From: Watersipora subatra | Lineage: Eukaryota > Bryozoa > Gymnolaemata > Cheilostomatida > Watersiporidae | Direction of reading: 5' to 3' | Length of the DNA: 64,000 bases | NCBI RefSeq assembly: GCF_963576615.1 | Contig: NC_088710.1 | Span: 75,215,019-75,279,018 of the forward strand | In this document: piece after piece, positions 40,447 through 51,663 of the stretch | Layout of the letters: every line of letters starts with the position of its first letter | How positions within the stretch are numbered: the first letter of the stretch is position 1 | Translations under genes and position numbers: made by a program | Notes under the pieces: generated by a model | What the model was told of the DNA's origin: nothing | The model's database searches: none | Seen by the model: the letters and a program-made list of their open reading frames with translations, nothing else

Positions 40447-42591
40447 ATGGTTTGTATATAATGGCTGAATGATTAAGCATTGTTCTGATTCATCATTCTG
40501 GATCTTTAGAAGTTGAGACTTGCCTTCAGGATTTGGTGAATAGTTGTGACTAGCAGTAGTTGACAGAGCAAACGGGCTATCCTAGCAGACAGAGCCCACA
40601 GGCTATGCTAGTTGACAGAGCACAGGCTTTACTTCCTGCTGTCAATTACTGCGGTAAAAAGTAGGCTTGAGGTCATAAAGTATAAGACAGCAACGTTCAC
40701 AATTGTAAGATTAAATTGTTTCAGGGATTAAAATCACTGACGATAGAGGTAGAGAGACAAATTTCCGCTGCCGAGCTGACAGTTTTGTCAGCCCAGATAA
40801 GGATTACTATATAGTGATATTTGCACTTGGACAATTTTCAAATCTGTTACAGTCAATCTATTTTAAAAATATATCATTTTCCGCTTCTATACATTCACAT
40901 CACTACTTTTATCTAAGCCATAAAAATCTGCCTTCGTTGTAACTAGCAATAGTTGTCTCTTTGTTCACTGAAGGAGTATTTATTATCAGCTATAGGATTT
41001 AATGGTATTTCGTGAGCAGTAATTGACTGTGTCATGTACATGTATGCTTGTCAAGTCACCATATCTGCGTCTGCTTGATGATTCTACCTACAAGAACCAA
41101 GACCTCTAGGGTGGATGTCAGCGAGCATTTCTGGTATACTAGCAGTCCTTGAAGTACGACTCAACGGGGAATCGGCGTATTTGTGTCGCTCGGAGTCATT
41201 GCATGACTGCTGCCCATTGGCTGGCTGTCGTCAACTTTGGGAAAATAAGTTCAATTAATTCAGTAAGATAGCTAGAGATTGGATAGAAAGGAGCAAAGAC
41301 AAATTCTCTTGGTTGATCAGAAGTTGATCAGCATGTTAGTCATTTCTGTCACGCAGACATACGTTATTGCAGCCTGCGTGTTAAGTTACTGTAGCCCTTG
41401 TATGCGTATGTAACTATTGTAACCTGTGGGTAGGCTAGTGTAGCTAATGCGCAAGGTAACTGCGGCTGATATGTGGCGATGTAGCTAGCGGTGAGATTAC
41501 TGCAGATGTAGCCAGTGGTAATATTACCACTGGCTACATCTGCAGAATAAGAAAACTCGCTCGATTAGGCATATGAAGAGAGAGGGTTGGGGCACTGGCA
41601 CAGTAGATGAAAATGAAAGGAATCGACGCAGCCTCACTGACTTACAGTTGAAACTCAGGCCATTAGACATTGCTCTAACTGTATGATGAACGAACCAGTT
41701 TCTCGAGGACAAACTCTTCTACCTACTCATTCTTATTATCTTATTATATCTACTATTATTCTTGTTATCACCTTTATTCCAGTTTAGTATACATTGAGGC
41801 TTGCAACTGTACAAAGATAGGTATACTAGGTATATAGGTGCACTAAGCAGCTATGCCAAGACAATGTCTTTTATTGAACAACACTCTAGCCTCACTAAGC
41901 GGAGTTGCTTTTTCGTAGAAAACCTTTCTTACTAGTATTAGTACTATCATTACTATTATGATTATATATATTATTGTTATTATTACGCAAAACATGTGTT
42001 GGCAATGTTATGCTTGTGCCCTGAGATAGTGAACTCACCTGACATCGCTAGAGATTCTCAACTACATAGAAGTAGCAGAGCAGATGAAAGGTGAAAGACT
42101 GACAGTCTCATTCATACAATGACCACAAATTTGACAAGTAGCTACAGGTGATTGCGGGGCGTACTGTTAGCTGGCTGCCTCCCTCTAATCTCAGCATTTA
42201 GTGGTATGACTGTTGCGTACTCACTCTACTCCTTACAACAAAAGATTTATTGTGCGCTCATGAATGACCTTGATATACTTGACTGGATTAATACAGGCGG
42301 TGAGCGGTTGACCAGTTCGCATCATTTGTGCTGCCTATAGAACTGCTGTTAATGACATGTCTTGAACACAAATGCCTCTGCCTTAAAACTGTTTAACAAA
42401 GCCTTCCCTAGACAGGCCCGCGTTAACCTTTTTATATGCTAAAACTGCTGAGTTACCCTCACATACTAGTAGCACATTGTTAACACCTGATAGCAACTCT
42501 CTCAAGAGCACTGCAAGCTGTTCCAACCTTGATTGTTATGGCAAGATTACTGATGAAGTATTGTTCATATACTTCATAACTATTACAGCTG
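40447..42591. other. Non-coding interval with a long palindrome; weak exon candidates
   Basis: A perfect 46-bp palindrome spans 41500-41545. On the minus strand, 42061-42039 has an unusually good acceptor (TTCTATGTAG) and donor (GTCAG|GTGAGT) around only 23 nt. 41695-41663 also has acceptor- and donor-like ends. Neither fits the RhoGEF frame clearly, so I leave both as candidates. Confidence 0.4.
41500..41545. repeat. Perfect 46-bp palindrome
   Basis: The sequence from CTGCAGATGTAGCC to its mirror GGCTACATCTGCAG is its own reverse complement with no spacer. A diverged copy of the left arm lies directly upstream (41475-41499). Confidence 0.95.
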
Positions 42592-42810
42592 TAGTACACT
42601 AGCTGTGGTACACTAGCCGTGATACACTAGCCGTGGTACACTAGCCATGGTACACTAGCTGTGGTACAGTAGCCGTGGTACACTAGCCGTGGCACACTAG
42701 CCGTGGTACACTAGCCGTGGTACGCTAGCCGTGGTACACTAGCCGTGGTACACTAGCCGTGGTACACTAGCAGTGGTACACTAGCCGTGGTACACTAGCT
42801 GTGGTACATG
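42592..42810. repeat. Minisatellite, 14-bp unit
   Basis: About 15 copies of TACACTAGCCGTGG, with GCTGTGG, GCAGTGG and TACGCTAG variants. Confidence 0.93.
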
Positions 42811-43685
42811 CATACCCAATCTACATGAATGGTATGAGGTACCTCTCAAATGACGCTATTGAAATTGGAGAAGCGCAAAGCATGCTACAGGAAGGCAAAC
42901 GCGTGATTTCTCATAGGGAAGTGAGTTGATGTGTGGCTACAAGGTCTTTCACCTCTCTCTATTAACTCTACCTATAATTACTATCTCCCGCTAGCGGAGG
43001 TGTGCAATTTAGCGTCTCATTTCCTGTGGAGCCACCAGACAGCCGTTCTGTGTAGCAAAAGCTTGCCTCTGCTGGCAGCATGGTAAAAATCTGAAAGATG
43101 AAATATGGCCAGAATGAGCCGAGTGTGTCTTTTACAGGTTCAGAGAAGTAAGGTCATAATGTATAAGATGTGATGGGCGAGCAAGATGCTTCAGAGGACA
43201 TAAATGCCGGCATTTCAATAAGAGCAAGATTAATAGGTGTCATCGTCTGCCTTAACAGTTTCGACTCGCAGAATGTGAAATTTCAAGTGATGTATACAGA
43301 GTAGCTTCTGCAGACGTTTTATCGGTTTTAGTTTTCAGCCTTGTCATAAAAGGCTAAAGGCTACCAACAACTACATAACAGGTACCTGAAGAGCTGAGTG
43401 AGGTGGGGTCTTGTGTGACCAGCTTTATGGTGATTGCATGGAGCCTGATGAAATGACTGAGTGTTAGGAATGTAACCTTAACTTGCTGAAACAAATACTC
43501 TCTAAATTTATGCCGTGGTGAACAGAAAGTCAACTCCTCGAAAGAGTTGAAACTTTAATGACAGCAAATCACTGTACATTTCTTTTGAAAGTGCTATGGT
43601 GCTACAAAAATGTAGAACAAAAATGTACTTTTTGTTGACAAAAAGTGTGAGTGAATAACCACTCCTAGTCACCAGAAATGACATA
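42811..43685. other. Non-coding interval, no feature seen
   Basis: No exon or repeat is supported. Confidence 0.4.
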
Positions 43686-43800
43686 GCAGGTAGAGATAAG
43701 AATGGAGCAGGTAAACTTGTCTACCTACCAGGAATTGGAGCAGGTAAAATTGTCTACCTAGCAGGAATAGGAGCAGGTAAACTTGTCTACCTACCAGGAA
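43686..43800. repeat. Tandem triplication of a 33-bp unit containing a splice-donor-like site
   Basis: Three copies of a unit that on the minus strand reads CCTATTCCTGGTAGGTAGAC and then AAGTTTACCTGCT. The first copy overlaps the 3' end of the ORF 43787-44536. Each unit repeats the same GGTAGGTAGAC donor-like sequence. Confidence 0.88.
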
Positions 43801-44536
43801 TAGGTGCAGATCTGGTCACGGTGAGCCGGTGCTTCTCTAACAATCGCTGTTCACATCTCTGACCTCTTCTCAAAAGCTGCTGCCGAGCTGTTTGCTGACT
43901 TGAGAGTCTACTGGCAGCCTCTTTAATGTGCGGTGATCTTTGTGAGTGCATTCGCTCTACCTTAACAGACTTGACTGCTGACTCAGACGTGAAAGCTGCT
44001 GCTTTCTTTTGTGTCTGTGTTGGATGGACTGGTGCACCATCCTGGCCGATATCAAAGAAAAATGCATTTGTAATCTGCAGCTCACTGTTGGTGTCTCTGC
44101 TTAAAGAACCAGCCAGTTCTGTTGCATCATCACAAGAGCTTGAGAGGGAAGATTCTGGAGAGCAACTTTCATGACGAGAAGTTATTTTACTCCGAACTAA
44201 TCCCGCAGGCATGCTGATCAGACTCCAGCTTCTCCTCAGCAACTTACCAAACTGCCCCTTCCTCGGTAGCTTTGTCTGAGAGTTAGGGCAAGCATCACTA
44301 ACTTCCAATTCCAGTCCATGTTTAGATTTTGGTGTGACCTTTCCCCGCTCTTCAGTGACAATATATTGGTTGTGCGCTGTTGATGCTTGGCATGGTTTCA
44401 TACCTGTTACATTCACATAATCCTCACTAGAAAGTCTGCAGAAACAGTTAGAAATATCACCAAACTGGATAGATACTAACTGTGAAGTAAGACTCTGCTC
44501 CGATGCATCCTTGTCTTTCACATGAATGCCCACCAT
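43795..44536 (-). CDS. Long ORF, probable coding exon; possibly 5' exon of the RhoGEF-like gene
   Basis: 247 codons of non-repetitive sequence from Met 44536, with an in-frame TGA two codons upstream. The protein is Ser-, Gln- and Arg-rich: basic LPRKGQFGKLLRRSWSLISM, acidic/Ser HESCSPESSLSSSCDDATEL, a short FFFDIG motif and an Arg/Gln-rich end SSQQTARQQLLRRGQRCEQR. No known domain was recognised. Two donors are possible: CCTG|GTAGGT (43795, phase 1) joins in frame to the acceptor at 34894, and GGTAG|GTAGAC (43791) leaves phase 2. An internal acceptor (TAACTGTTTCTGCAG) and donor (AACAG|GTATGA) near 44405-44436 hint that only part may be exon. The link to the RhoGEF gene is inference. Confidence 0.5.
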
Positions 44537-45242
44537 GCTTCAATGAGCCAATCTGACCATCTCACTTGTCACTCCGCTCTGTTGATTCTATTACCGTAGC
44601 AACTATTTCCTTTGGCCAAAAACAAAACAGCAATTTATGACAAGAGAAAAGTGCAACATGTTAAATATTCATTTTCAGCTCCATTGTGCCAGCACATAGC
44701 GCTTGTTTGAAAACCTTCCTGTTTAGAACAGAACTAAGAGACTTAATGCATCGTGTAAAGGTGGCACTTTTTTTATTTTCGCTTCCTTATATTGAAAGTC
44801 AACCAAAAGCTTTTTCAATATTTCCAGTTCTTCGAGGTCTTGCATCCAAAGTTACAAGATTACCCCGTTTCTCCAGGCAATTATTTTGTTCACAAGCCAA
44901 TCATTGATGCTTCATAATGCTGCGGCAGTCAGCATCTGGTGTAACATTATTTATGTAGTTGCGACTGACTGCGCTTACCAGTGCAAGAATTGATGCCATT
45001 TTGGTAGCAAGTTATGGAGCAAATACACTAATTACCCAGTCTTCCCAAACCAGCCATGGTCGTTTATAGTAATCAGAAATATAACTTGATATAGCGTCAT
45101 ACATATCCTATGGCTAAACCAGGCCTCGTAAGCTAGTACAGAGTATTCGTCAAATCTGCTGCTTCATTGCTACACAAGCAAAATAATTCCAACAAATTAC
45201 GTTTATGCTTTTTTCTATGGAATGCTAAACGATGAGCAAGTT
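44537..45242. other. Non-coding interval upstream of the ORF
   Basis: Would hold the 5' UTR and promoter of the minus ORF if Met 44536 is a true start. No core promoter is recognised. Confidence 0.4.
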
Positions 45243-46180
45243 ACAGCTCATGTTACAGCCATATGTTACACCCTACCAGTGTAAGGTAGCTCATGTTATA
45301 GCCATATGTTACATCCTACCAGTGTAAGGTAGCTCATGTTATAGCCATATGTTACATCATACCAGTGTAAGGTAGCTGATGTTATAGCCATATGTTACAA
45401 CCTACCACTGTAAGGTAGCTCATGTTATAGCCACATGTTACATCCTACCAGTGTAAGGTAGCTCATGTTATAGCAATATGTTACATCATACCAGTGTAAG
45501 GTAGCTCATGTTATAGCCATATGTTACATCATACCAGTGTAAGGTAGCTCATGTTATAGCCATATGTTACATCATACCACTGTAAGGTAGCTCATGTTAT
45601 AGCCACATGTTACATCCTACCAGTGTAAGGCCGCTCATTTGATAGCCATATGTTACATCCTACCAGTGTAAGGTAGCTCATGTTATAGCCATATGTTACA
45701 TCCTACCAGTGTAAGATCGCTCATATGATAGCCATATGTTACATCCTACCAGTGTAAGGTAACTCATGTTATAGCCATATGTTACATCATACCAGTGTAA
45801 GGTAGCTCATATGATAGCCATATGTTACATCCTACCAGTGTAAGGTAGCTCATGTTATAGCCATATGTTACATCATACCAGTGTAAGGTAGCTCATGTTA
45901 TAGCCATATGTTACAACCTACCAGTGTAAGGTAGCTCATGTTATAGCCATATGTTACATCATACCGGTGTAAGGTAGCTCATATTATAGCCATATGTTAC
46001 ATCCTACCAGTGTAAGGTAGCTCATATTATAGCCATATGTTGCATTCTACCAGTGTAAGGTAGCTCATATGATAGCCATATGTTACATCCTACCAGTGTA
46101 AGGTAGCTCATGTTATAGCCATATGTTACATCCTACCAGTGTAAGGTAGCTCATGTTATAGCCATATGTTACATCATATT
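45243..46180. repeat. Minisatellite, 43-bp unit
   Basis: About 21 copies, core GTAAGGTAGCTCATGTTATA, with CATCCTACC, CATCATACC, CAACCTACC and CATATGATAG variants. It is unrelated in sequence to the 43-bp unit at 4391. Confidence 0.94.
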
Positions 46181-46868
46181 ATGTGACAGTCAGGTAATTA
46201 TGCATATGCTCGCTTATTTGCTCAGCCAGGTTTATTTCATAAGATTAAAAAAGCAGCCAGTTTTCACCAACAAATTACGCTGATCGTTTTCTTCAACGCC
46301 CTAGTTTCCTATGGTACCGGCATAACCAATGCTGATATTGTCTCCCTTGTCATGCGAGCTCTCTTTAGCAGGCCCAAGAGATGAAGGCCGACTACACATT
46401 TTTAAAAAAGGAGTCTTTGCAATGGTTCATATAGGCTGAAAAACTGTTAATCCAACAGCTAAGTACTTTCCCTATTATACTATAATTCACTCTACGCATA
46501 GAGTGAATTATAGTATAATTGTATAATAACATAATAGTATATAAAGTGTTGAGGGCTTTTTATTTTTTATTCTTTACCAGACTAGCGTTTCTAGTAGTAA
46601 TAAGTACATACGTATGTATATATATGTATATATAAATATACATTTTACATATATATGCACTGTATATATATGTACATCATATATGTATATAATGTACACG
46701 CACATACATATGTATATATATATAGGTTCTAGTGGTTCTAAAGCTCTGATCTTTAAGCTTTCTTTAAAGATTTGAATGGCTATAATAATAGAACCAATGT
46801 ATGGAATGGCTTAAGAACAAGGGATATGAAACTTCCTTATCTCAGCTTTCCTCTGATATTATCTGATT
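46181..46868. other. Interval upstream of H1 with a long inverted repeat and TATATG microsatellite
   Basis: An inverted repeat with perfect 21-bp arms (46474-46494 / 46499-46519) and a 4-bp loop, then TATATGTA-type repeats at 46608-46722. Part of this should be the H1 promoter/5' UTR if Met 46944 is the start. Confidence 0.6.
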
Positions 46869-46943
46869 ATGAGGATAGCTTGCAAATTGAAATTAACTAG
46901 TTGTATCACGCCAAAGATCGTACGGAGAAGCTTGCGTTTTGAA

Positions 46944-47047
46944 ATGGCCTTGAACGCTAAACCTTATCAGGCAATGGTTGTGGAGGCCTTGCAGGCTCTT
47001 GGAGACAAAAAAGGTTCATCAAGACAGCGGATACTTAAATACATCTT
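46944..47047 (+). CDS. H1: H1 exon 1, first part of globular domain
   Basis: MALNAKPYQAMVVEALQALG and onward to KYI, with donor ATCTT|GTAAGT, phase 2. An N-terminal tail of only about five residues is short for H1. An upstream exon or the Met at 46869 remains possible. Confidence 0.82.
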
Positions 47048-50000
47048 GTAAGTAGCGACCACCTTTCACATATTGCTATATTTATTATATAGGTTATATA
47101 CAACCACCTTTCACATATTGCTATATTTATTATATAGGTTATATACAACCACCTTTCACATATTGCTATATTTATTATATAGGTTATATACAACCACCTT
47201 TCACATATTGCTATATTTATTATATAGGTTATATACAACCACCTTTCACGTATTGCGATATTTATTATATAGGTTATATACAACCACCTTTCACATATTG
47301 CTATATTTATTATATAGGTTATATACAACCACCTTTCACGTATTGCGATATTTATTATATAGGTTATATACAACCACCTTTCACATATTGCTATATTTAT
47401 TATATAGTTTATATACAACCACCTTTCACATAATGCTATATTTATTGTATAGGTTAGACACTACTATATCTCATATACTACTATATCTCATATACTACTA
47501 TATCTCATATACTACTATATCTCATATACTACTATATCTCATATACTACTATATCTCATATACTACTATATCTCATATACTACTATATCTCGTATACTAC
47601 TATATCTCATATACTACTATATCTCGTATACTACTATATTTCATATACTACTATATCTCGTATACTACTATATCTCGTATACAACTATATCTCGTATACT
47701 ACTATATCTCGTATACTACTATATCTCGTATACTACTATATCTCGTATACTACTATATCTCGTATACTACTATATCTCGTATACTACTATATCTCGTATA
47801 CTACTATATCTCGTATACTACTATATCTCGTATACAACTATATCTCGTATACAACTATATCTCGTATACTACTATATCTCGTATACTACTATATCTCGTA
47901 TACTACTATATCTCGTATACTACTATATCTCGTATACTACTATATCTCGTATACTACTATATCTCGTATACTACTATATCTCGTATACAACTATATCTCG
48001 TATACAACTATATCTCGTATACTACTATATCTCGTATACTACTATATCTCGTATACTACTATATCTCGTATACTACTATATCTCGTATACTACTATATCT
48101 CGTATACTACTATATCTCGTATACTACTATATCTCGTATACTACTATATCTCGTATACTACTATATCTCGTATACTACTATATCTCGTATACTACTATAT
48201 CTCGTATACTACTATATCTCGTATACTACTATATCTCGTATACTACTATATCTCGTATACTACTATATCTCGTATACTACTATATCTCGTATACTACTAT
48301 ATCTCGTATACTACTATATCTCGTATACTACTATATCTCGTATACTACTATATCTCGTATACTACTATATCTCGTATACTACTATATCTCGTATACTACT
48401 ATATCTCGTATACTACTATATCTCGTATACTACTATATCTCGTATACTACTATATCTCGTATACTACTATATCTCGTATACTACTATATCTCGTATACTA
48501 CTATATCTCGTATACTACTATATCTCGTATACTACTATATCTCGTATACTACTATATCTCGTATACTACTATATCTCGTATACTACTATATCTCGTATAC
48601 TACTATATCTCGTATACTACTATATCTCGTATACTACTATATCTCGTATACTACTATATCTCGTATACTACTATATCTCGTATACTACTATATCTCGTAT
48701 ACTACTATATCTCGTATACTACTATATCTCGTATACTACTATATCTCGTATACTACTATATCTCGTATACTACTATATCTCGTATACTACTATATCTCGT
48801 ATACTACTATATCTCGTATACTACTATATCTCGTATACTACTATATCTCGTATACTACTATATCTCATATACTACTATATCTCATATACTACTATATCTC
48901 ATATACTACTATATCTCATATACTACTATATCTCATATACTACTATATCTCATATACTACTATATCTCATATACTACTATATCTCATATACTACTATATC
49001 TCATATACTACTATATCTCATATACTACTATATCTCATATACTACTATATCTCATATACTACTATATCTCATATACTACTATATCTCATATACTACTATA
49101 TCTCATATACTACTATATCTCATATACTACTATATCTCATATGCTACTATATCTCATATGCTACTATATCTCATATACTACTATATCTCATATACTACTA
49201 TATCTCATATACTACTATATCTCATATACTACTATATCTCATATACTACTATATCTCATATACTACTATATCTCATATACTACTATATCTCATATACTAC
49301 TATATCTCATATACTACTATATCTCATATACTACTATATCTCATATACTACTATATCTCATATACTACTATATTTCATATACTACTATATCTCATATACT
49401 ACTATATTTCATATACTACTATATCTCATATACTACTATATCTCATATACTACTATATTTTACATACTACTATATCTCATATACTACTATATTTTACATA
49501 CTACTATATTTTATATACTACTATATTTTATATACTACTATATTTTATATACTACTATATTTTATATACTACTATATTTTATATACTACTATATTTTATA
49601 TACTGCTGTAATATCTCATACACCACCCGTATATCATACAAACTACCAGGGGAGTAAAGAGTATGCCAGGTCTGGCAGACAGAGCTCTTTGGTACTGTTA
49701 TACATCTTGGTGTAGTTTGTAGATTTATAAGGAACATTGCCTGAACTGTTTAGAAGTGCAACTAGTACATGTATGTAAATTATTTTGTACTGTTGTGAAA
49801 AGGGTGATCTCTCGTTTTCTGGGATTACTCTTCCATACTTCTGCAAAGTGTGCAGCACATGCTGGTGATCAAACAGAAATTCCTGCCTAATTGATCCATG
49901 GCTGTTTATCGCACAGGTTACACTATGAGGTGCCGAAAGATGAGAAGAAGGTGGCGAAGTATATGAAAATTGCTCTGAATAAGGCCATAGAGAGCGAGAC

Positions 50001-51024
50001 TGTAATTCAGAAGAAAGGCAAGGGGATGACTGGAAGCTTTGCATTGGTAAGATACTAACACAAGAGAACTGTACGTGAGACTATTGCAATGGTTTGGCAA
50101 GAGTATCGGTAAGTGATAGATGAATCGCAGAGACTGTATGAATGGCATAGACTGTATGAATCGCGTAGACTGTATGAGTCACGTAGACTGTGATATGCAT
50201 AGACTGTGTGAATCGCAAGAGACTGTGTGAATCGCGTAGACTGTATGAGTCACGTAGACTGCGTGAATCGCGTAGACTGCGTGAATCGCGTAGACTGCGT
50301 GAATCGCGTAGACTGTATGAATCGCGTAGACTGTATGAATCGCGTAGACTGTATGAATCGCGTAGTCTGTATGAATCGCGTAGTCTGTATGAATCGCGTA
50401 CCACCGTGAGTCATCTAACAATTCTTTCAACTTTAGAATCTCAAGTCACAGGCAGCTACAACAAACATGGCTAAAGGTGACTTCAAAAAAGTACCAGCTA
50501 AGGCGAAAACGACAACTATAAGACGACTCTCTATGCACACCAAAGTGATCTCTGCCATACCTCCAACTCCTAAAAAACGACTTGCATCCAACAAGGCCTT
50601 GACAGCAGAGCTAAATAAAACTTATGATGTTGAGGAAAGTTCGGAGGTTTCATCTAGCTCTCCTCCCTTAACTTCCCCAACAAGGACCTCTGCACTCATC
50701 GAAGTACAAAAATCGGCTCCAAAAGCGAATAAGAGGGGTCGTCAACCAATGCTGTCTGATGAGATCCCTAAAGCAGCCAAAGACGGCAAGACTAGCAAAA
50801 AAGGAAAATCTTCAAATGGTAGCAGCAAGACATCTGTTGCGCAGAAGAAGCCCACAACAGCCACCAAGAAGTCAGCGGCAAGTGCTAAGAAACTGACACC
50901 AGGCGGTAGAAAGTCGGGACTTGCCAATAAAAAGTTGGCAGCCACTAGCAAAGCGACAAAAGCTAATAAAAAGTCTGGTGCAGCTGGTAAAAAAATTACG
51001 AACAAGTCAGCAAAACTATTATAA
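46944..51024 (+). CDS. H1: Linker histone H1, three exons
   Basis: Exons 46944-47047, 49917-50046 and 50437-51024 (or 50452) join in frame (phases 2, 0) to about 273 residues. The globular winged-helix (H15) domain is split by intron 1: KPYQAMVVEALQALGDKKGS and SRQRILKYI, then LHYEVPKDEKKVAKYMKIAL and NKAIESETVIQKKGKGMTGS. The C-terminal tail is rich in Lys, Ala, Ser and Thr (KKSAASAKKLTPGGRKSGLA) with TPKK and SPTR sites of the kind CDKs phosphorylate. Linker histones bind nucleosome dyads and compact chromatin. Introns and a poly(A) signal (AATAAA, 51176-51181), with no histone stem-loop seen, indicate a replication-independent, polyadenylated type. The start may lie upstream: the frame is open to Met 46869. 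No core histone genes adjoin it. Confidence 0.88.
47057..47455. repeat. Minisatellite, 45-bp unit, at start of H1 intron 1
   Basis: Nine copies, core ACCACCTTTCACATATTGCT. The first copy begins about 10 bp after the splice donor. CACGTATTGCG variants occur twice. The 127-codon minus ORF is spurious. Confidence 0.95.
47458..49601. repeat. 2.1-kb minisatellite, 17-bp unit, in H1 intron 1
   Basis: About 126 copies of ACTACTATATCTCRTAT. The centre (about 47590-48860) is almost wholly CTCGTAT, the flanks CTCATAT, and the right end TTTTATAT, so the array is zoned. Rare ACAACTATATCTCGTAT units recur in clusters. The 880-codon ORF exists only because the 51-bp supercycle lacks stop codons. Confidence 0.96.
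49602..49916. other. End of H1 intron 1
   Basis: Unique sequence leading to the acceptor GTTTATCGCACAG at 49916. Nothing else is seen. Confidence 0.6.
49917..50046 (+). CDS. H1: H1 exon 2, second part of globular domain
   Basis: Acceptor TTTATCGCACAG|G and donor GCATTG|GTAAGA. Phase 2 in, phase 0 out, 130 nt. It encodes LHYEVPKDEKKVAKYMKIAL, NKAIESETVIQKKGKGMTGS, FAL, the helix 3 and wing of the H15 fold. Confidence 0.88.
50118..50405. repeat. Minisatellite, 18-bp unit, in H1 intron 2
   Basis: About 16 copies of CGTAGACTGTATGAATCG, with TGCGTGAATCG, TGAGTCA and TAGTCTG variants. It fills most of the 390-bp intron and produces ORFs on both strands, all rejected. Confidence 0.94.
50437..51024 (+). 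CDS. H1: H1 exon 3, Lys-rich C-terminal tail
   Basis: Acceptor TTCTTTCAACTTTAG at 50436, or CAAGTCACAG at 50451; both are in phase 0. It encodes MAKGDFKKVPAKAKTTTIRR, then SAIPPTPKKRLASNK and a long Lys/Ala/Ser tail ending SAKLL before TAA. It is normal for H1 tails to be poorly conserved. Confidence 0.88.
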   Translation, partial: NLKSQAATTNMAKGDFKKVPAKAKTTTIRRLSMHTKVISAIPPTPKKRLASNKALTAELNKTYDVEESSEVSSSSPPLTSPTRTSALIEVQKSAPKANKRGRQPMLSDEIPKAAKDGKTSKKGKSSNGSSKTSVAQKKPTTATKKSAASAKKLTPGGRKSGLANKKLAATSKATKANKKSGAAGKKITNKSAKLL

Positions 51025-51175
51025 TGAGTTGGCAGCAGAAATTGAGATCGAGTATACAAGATGAGTACAGCTGACAGTAGATTCAAGTGTAATTAGATAG
51101 CGAACTGATTACAACTGATTACAGCAATGTATTTTGTACACATCTAGGTGAGAGAGTGTTTCTTTGTGTTCACAT

Positions 51176-51181
51176 AATAAA
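51176..51181 (+). terminator. Poly(A) signal of H1
   Basis: AATAAA, 152 bp after the H1 stop codon, followed by a GT/T-rich stretch. Confidence 0.75.
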
Positions 51182-51331
51182 CTGTTCCCTTGTCACACAT
51201 GTTAGATTGCTTCTATTTACATCAGAGGCTCTCATATTGTGGTACAACAGGTTTAATGGAAGAAGAATGTCTCACCAGCACATATTGTGGTAATCAATTC
51301 TTAGCAAGCTGTTGTTTGTTCCACATAAACA

Positions 51332-51337
51332 TTTATT
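51332..51337 (-). terminator. Poly(A) signal of left GLD2 paralogue
   Basis: TTTATT on plus (AATAAA on minus), about 190 bp after the stop codon at 51524. It lies about 150 bp from the H1 signal on the other strand, so the two genes converge. Confidence 0.65.
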
Positions 51338-51523
51338 TATGAAAACTATCATCAAAAACAAAACTACAAATATGAGCATAAATTAAACAAAACTATCAAT
51401 TCTGAAATAGTGAATTCGGAATAGGTGAATTCTGAGATAGTTACTAGGACAAGACTGATTCAGAGTTTTTCCACAGATTGCAAGACTAATTGTGAGTTAC
51501 TCAACAGATTGGTAGAGAATGGA

Positions 51524-51663
51524 TTAGATTTTATTATTTAGGATGCGATATGGGTCTTTTGTTTCCTTCAGAATCTGATAGGACTTCTGGAAAATTGCTT
51601 TTATTTTCTTGAATGTCTGAGGATCATAAACACTCCTTGCAACATTCGTCAGATTGAAGGGTT
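51524..51663 (-). CDS. TENT2-like: Left GLD2 paralogue, last exon
   Basis: Acceptor GTGGTCTGTTGCAG at 51664, phase 1. It encodes PFNLTNVARSVYDPQTFKKI, KAIFQKSYQILKETKDPYRI, LNNKI and TAA. EEPFN.TNVARSV is the GLD2 C-terminal motif. The acceptor's pyrimidine tract is part of a 17-bp repeat. Confidence 0.87.

Noticed and set aside
42039-42061. 23-nt micro-exon with excellent splice sites on the minus strand
   Set aside because: Phase 0 in and 2 out does not link the 43.8-kb ORF to exon 34894. Kept only as a candidate.
47073-49715. 880-codon ORF rich in Tyr, Ile, Leu and Ser
   Set aside because: It is the 45-bp and 17-bp arrays read in one frame. Three 17-bp units make a 51-bp cycle without stops. 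It lies in the H1 intron and has no start context or family.
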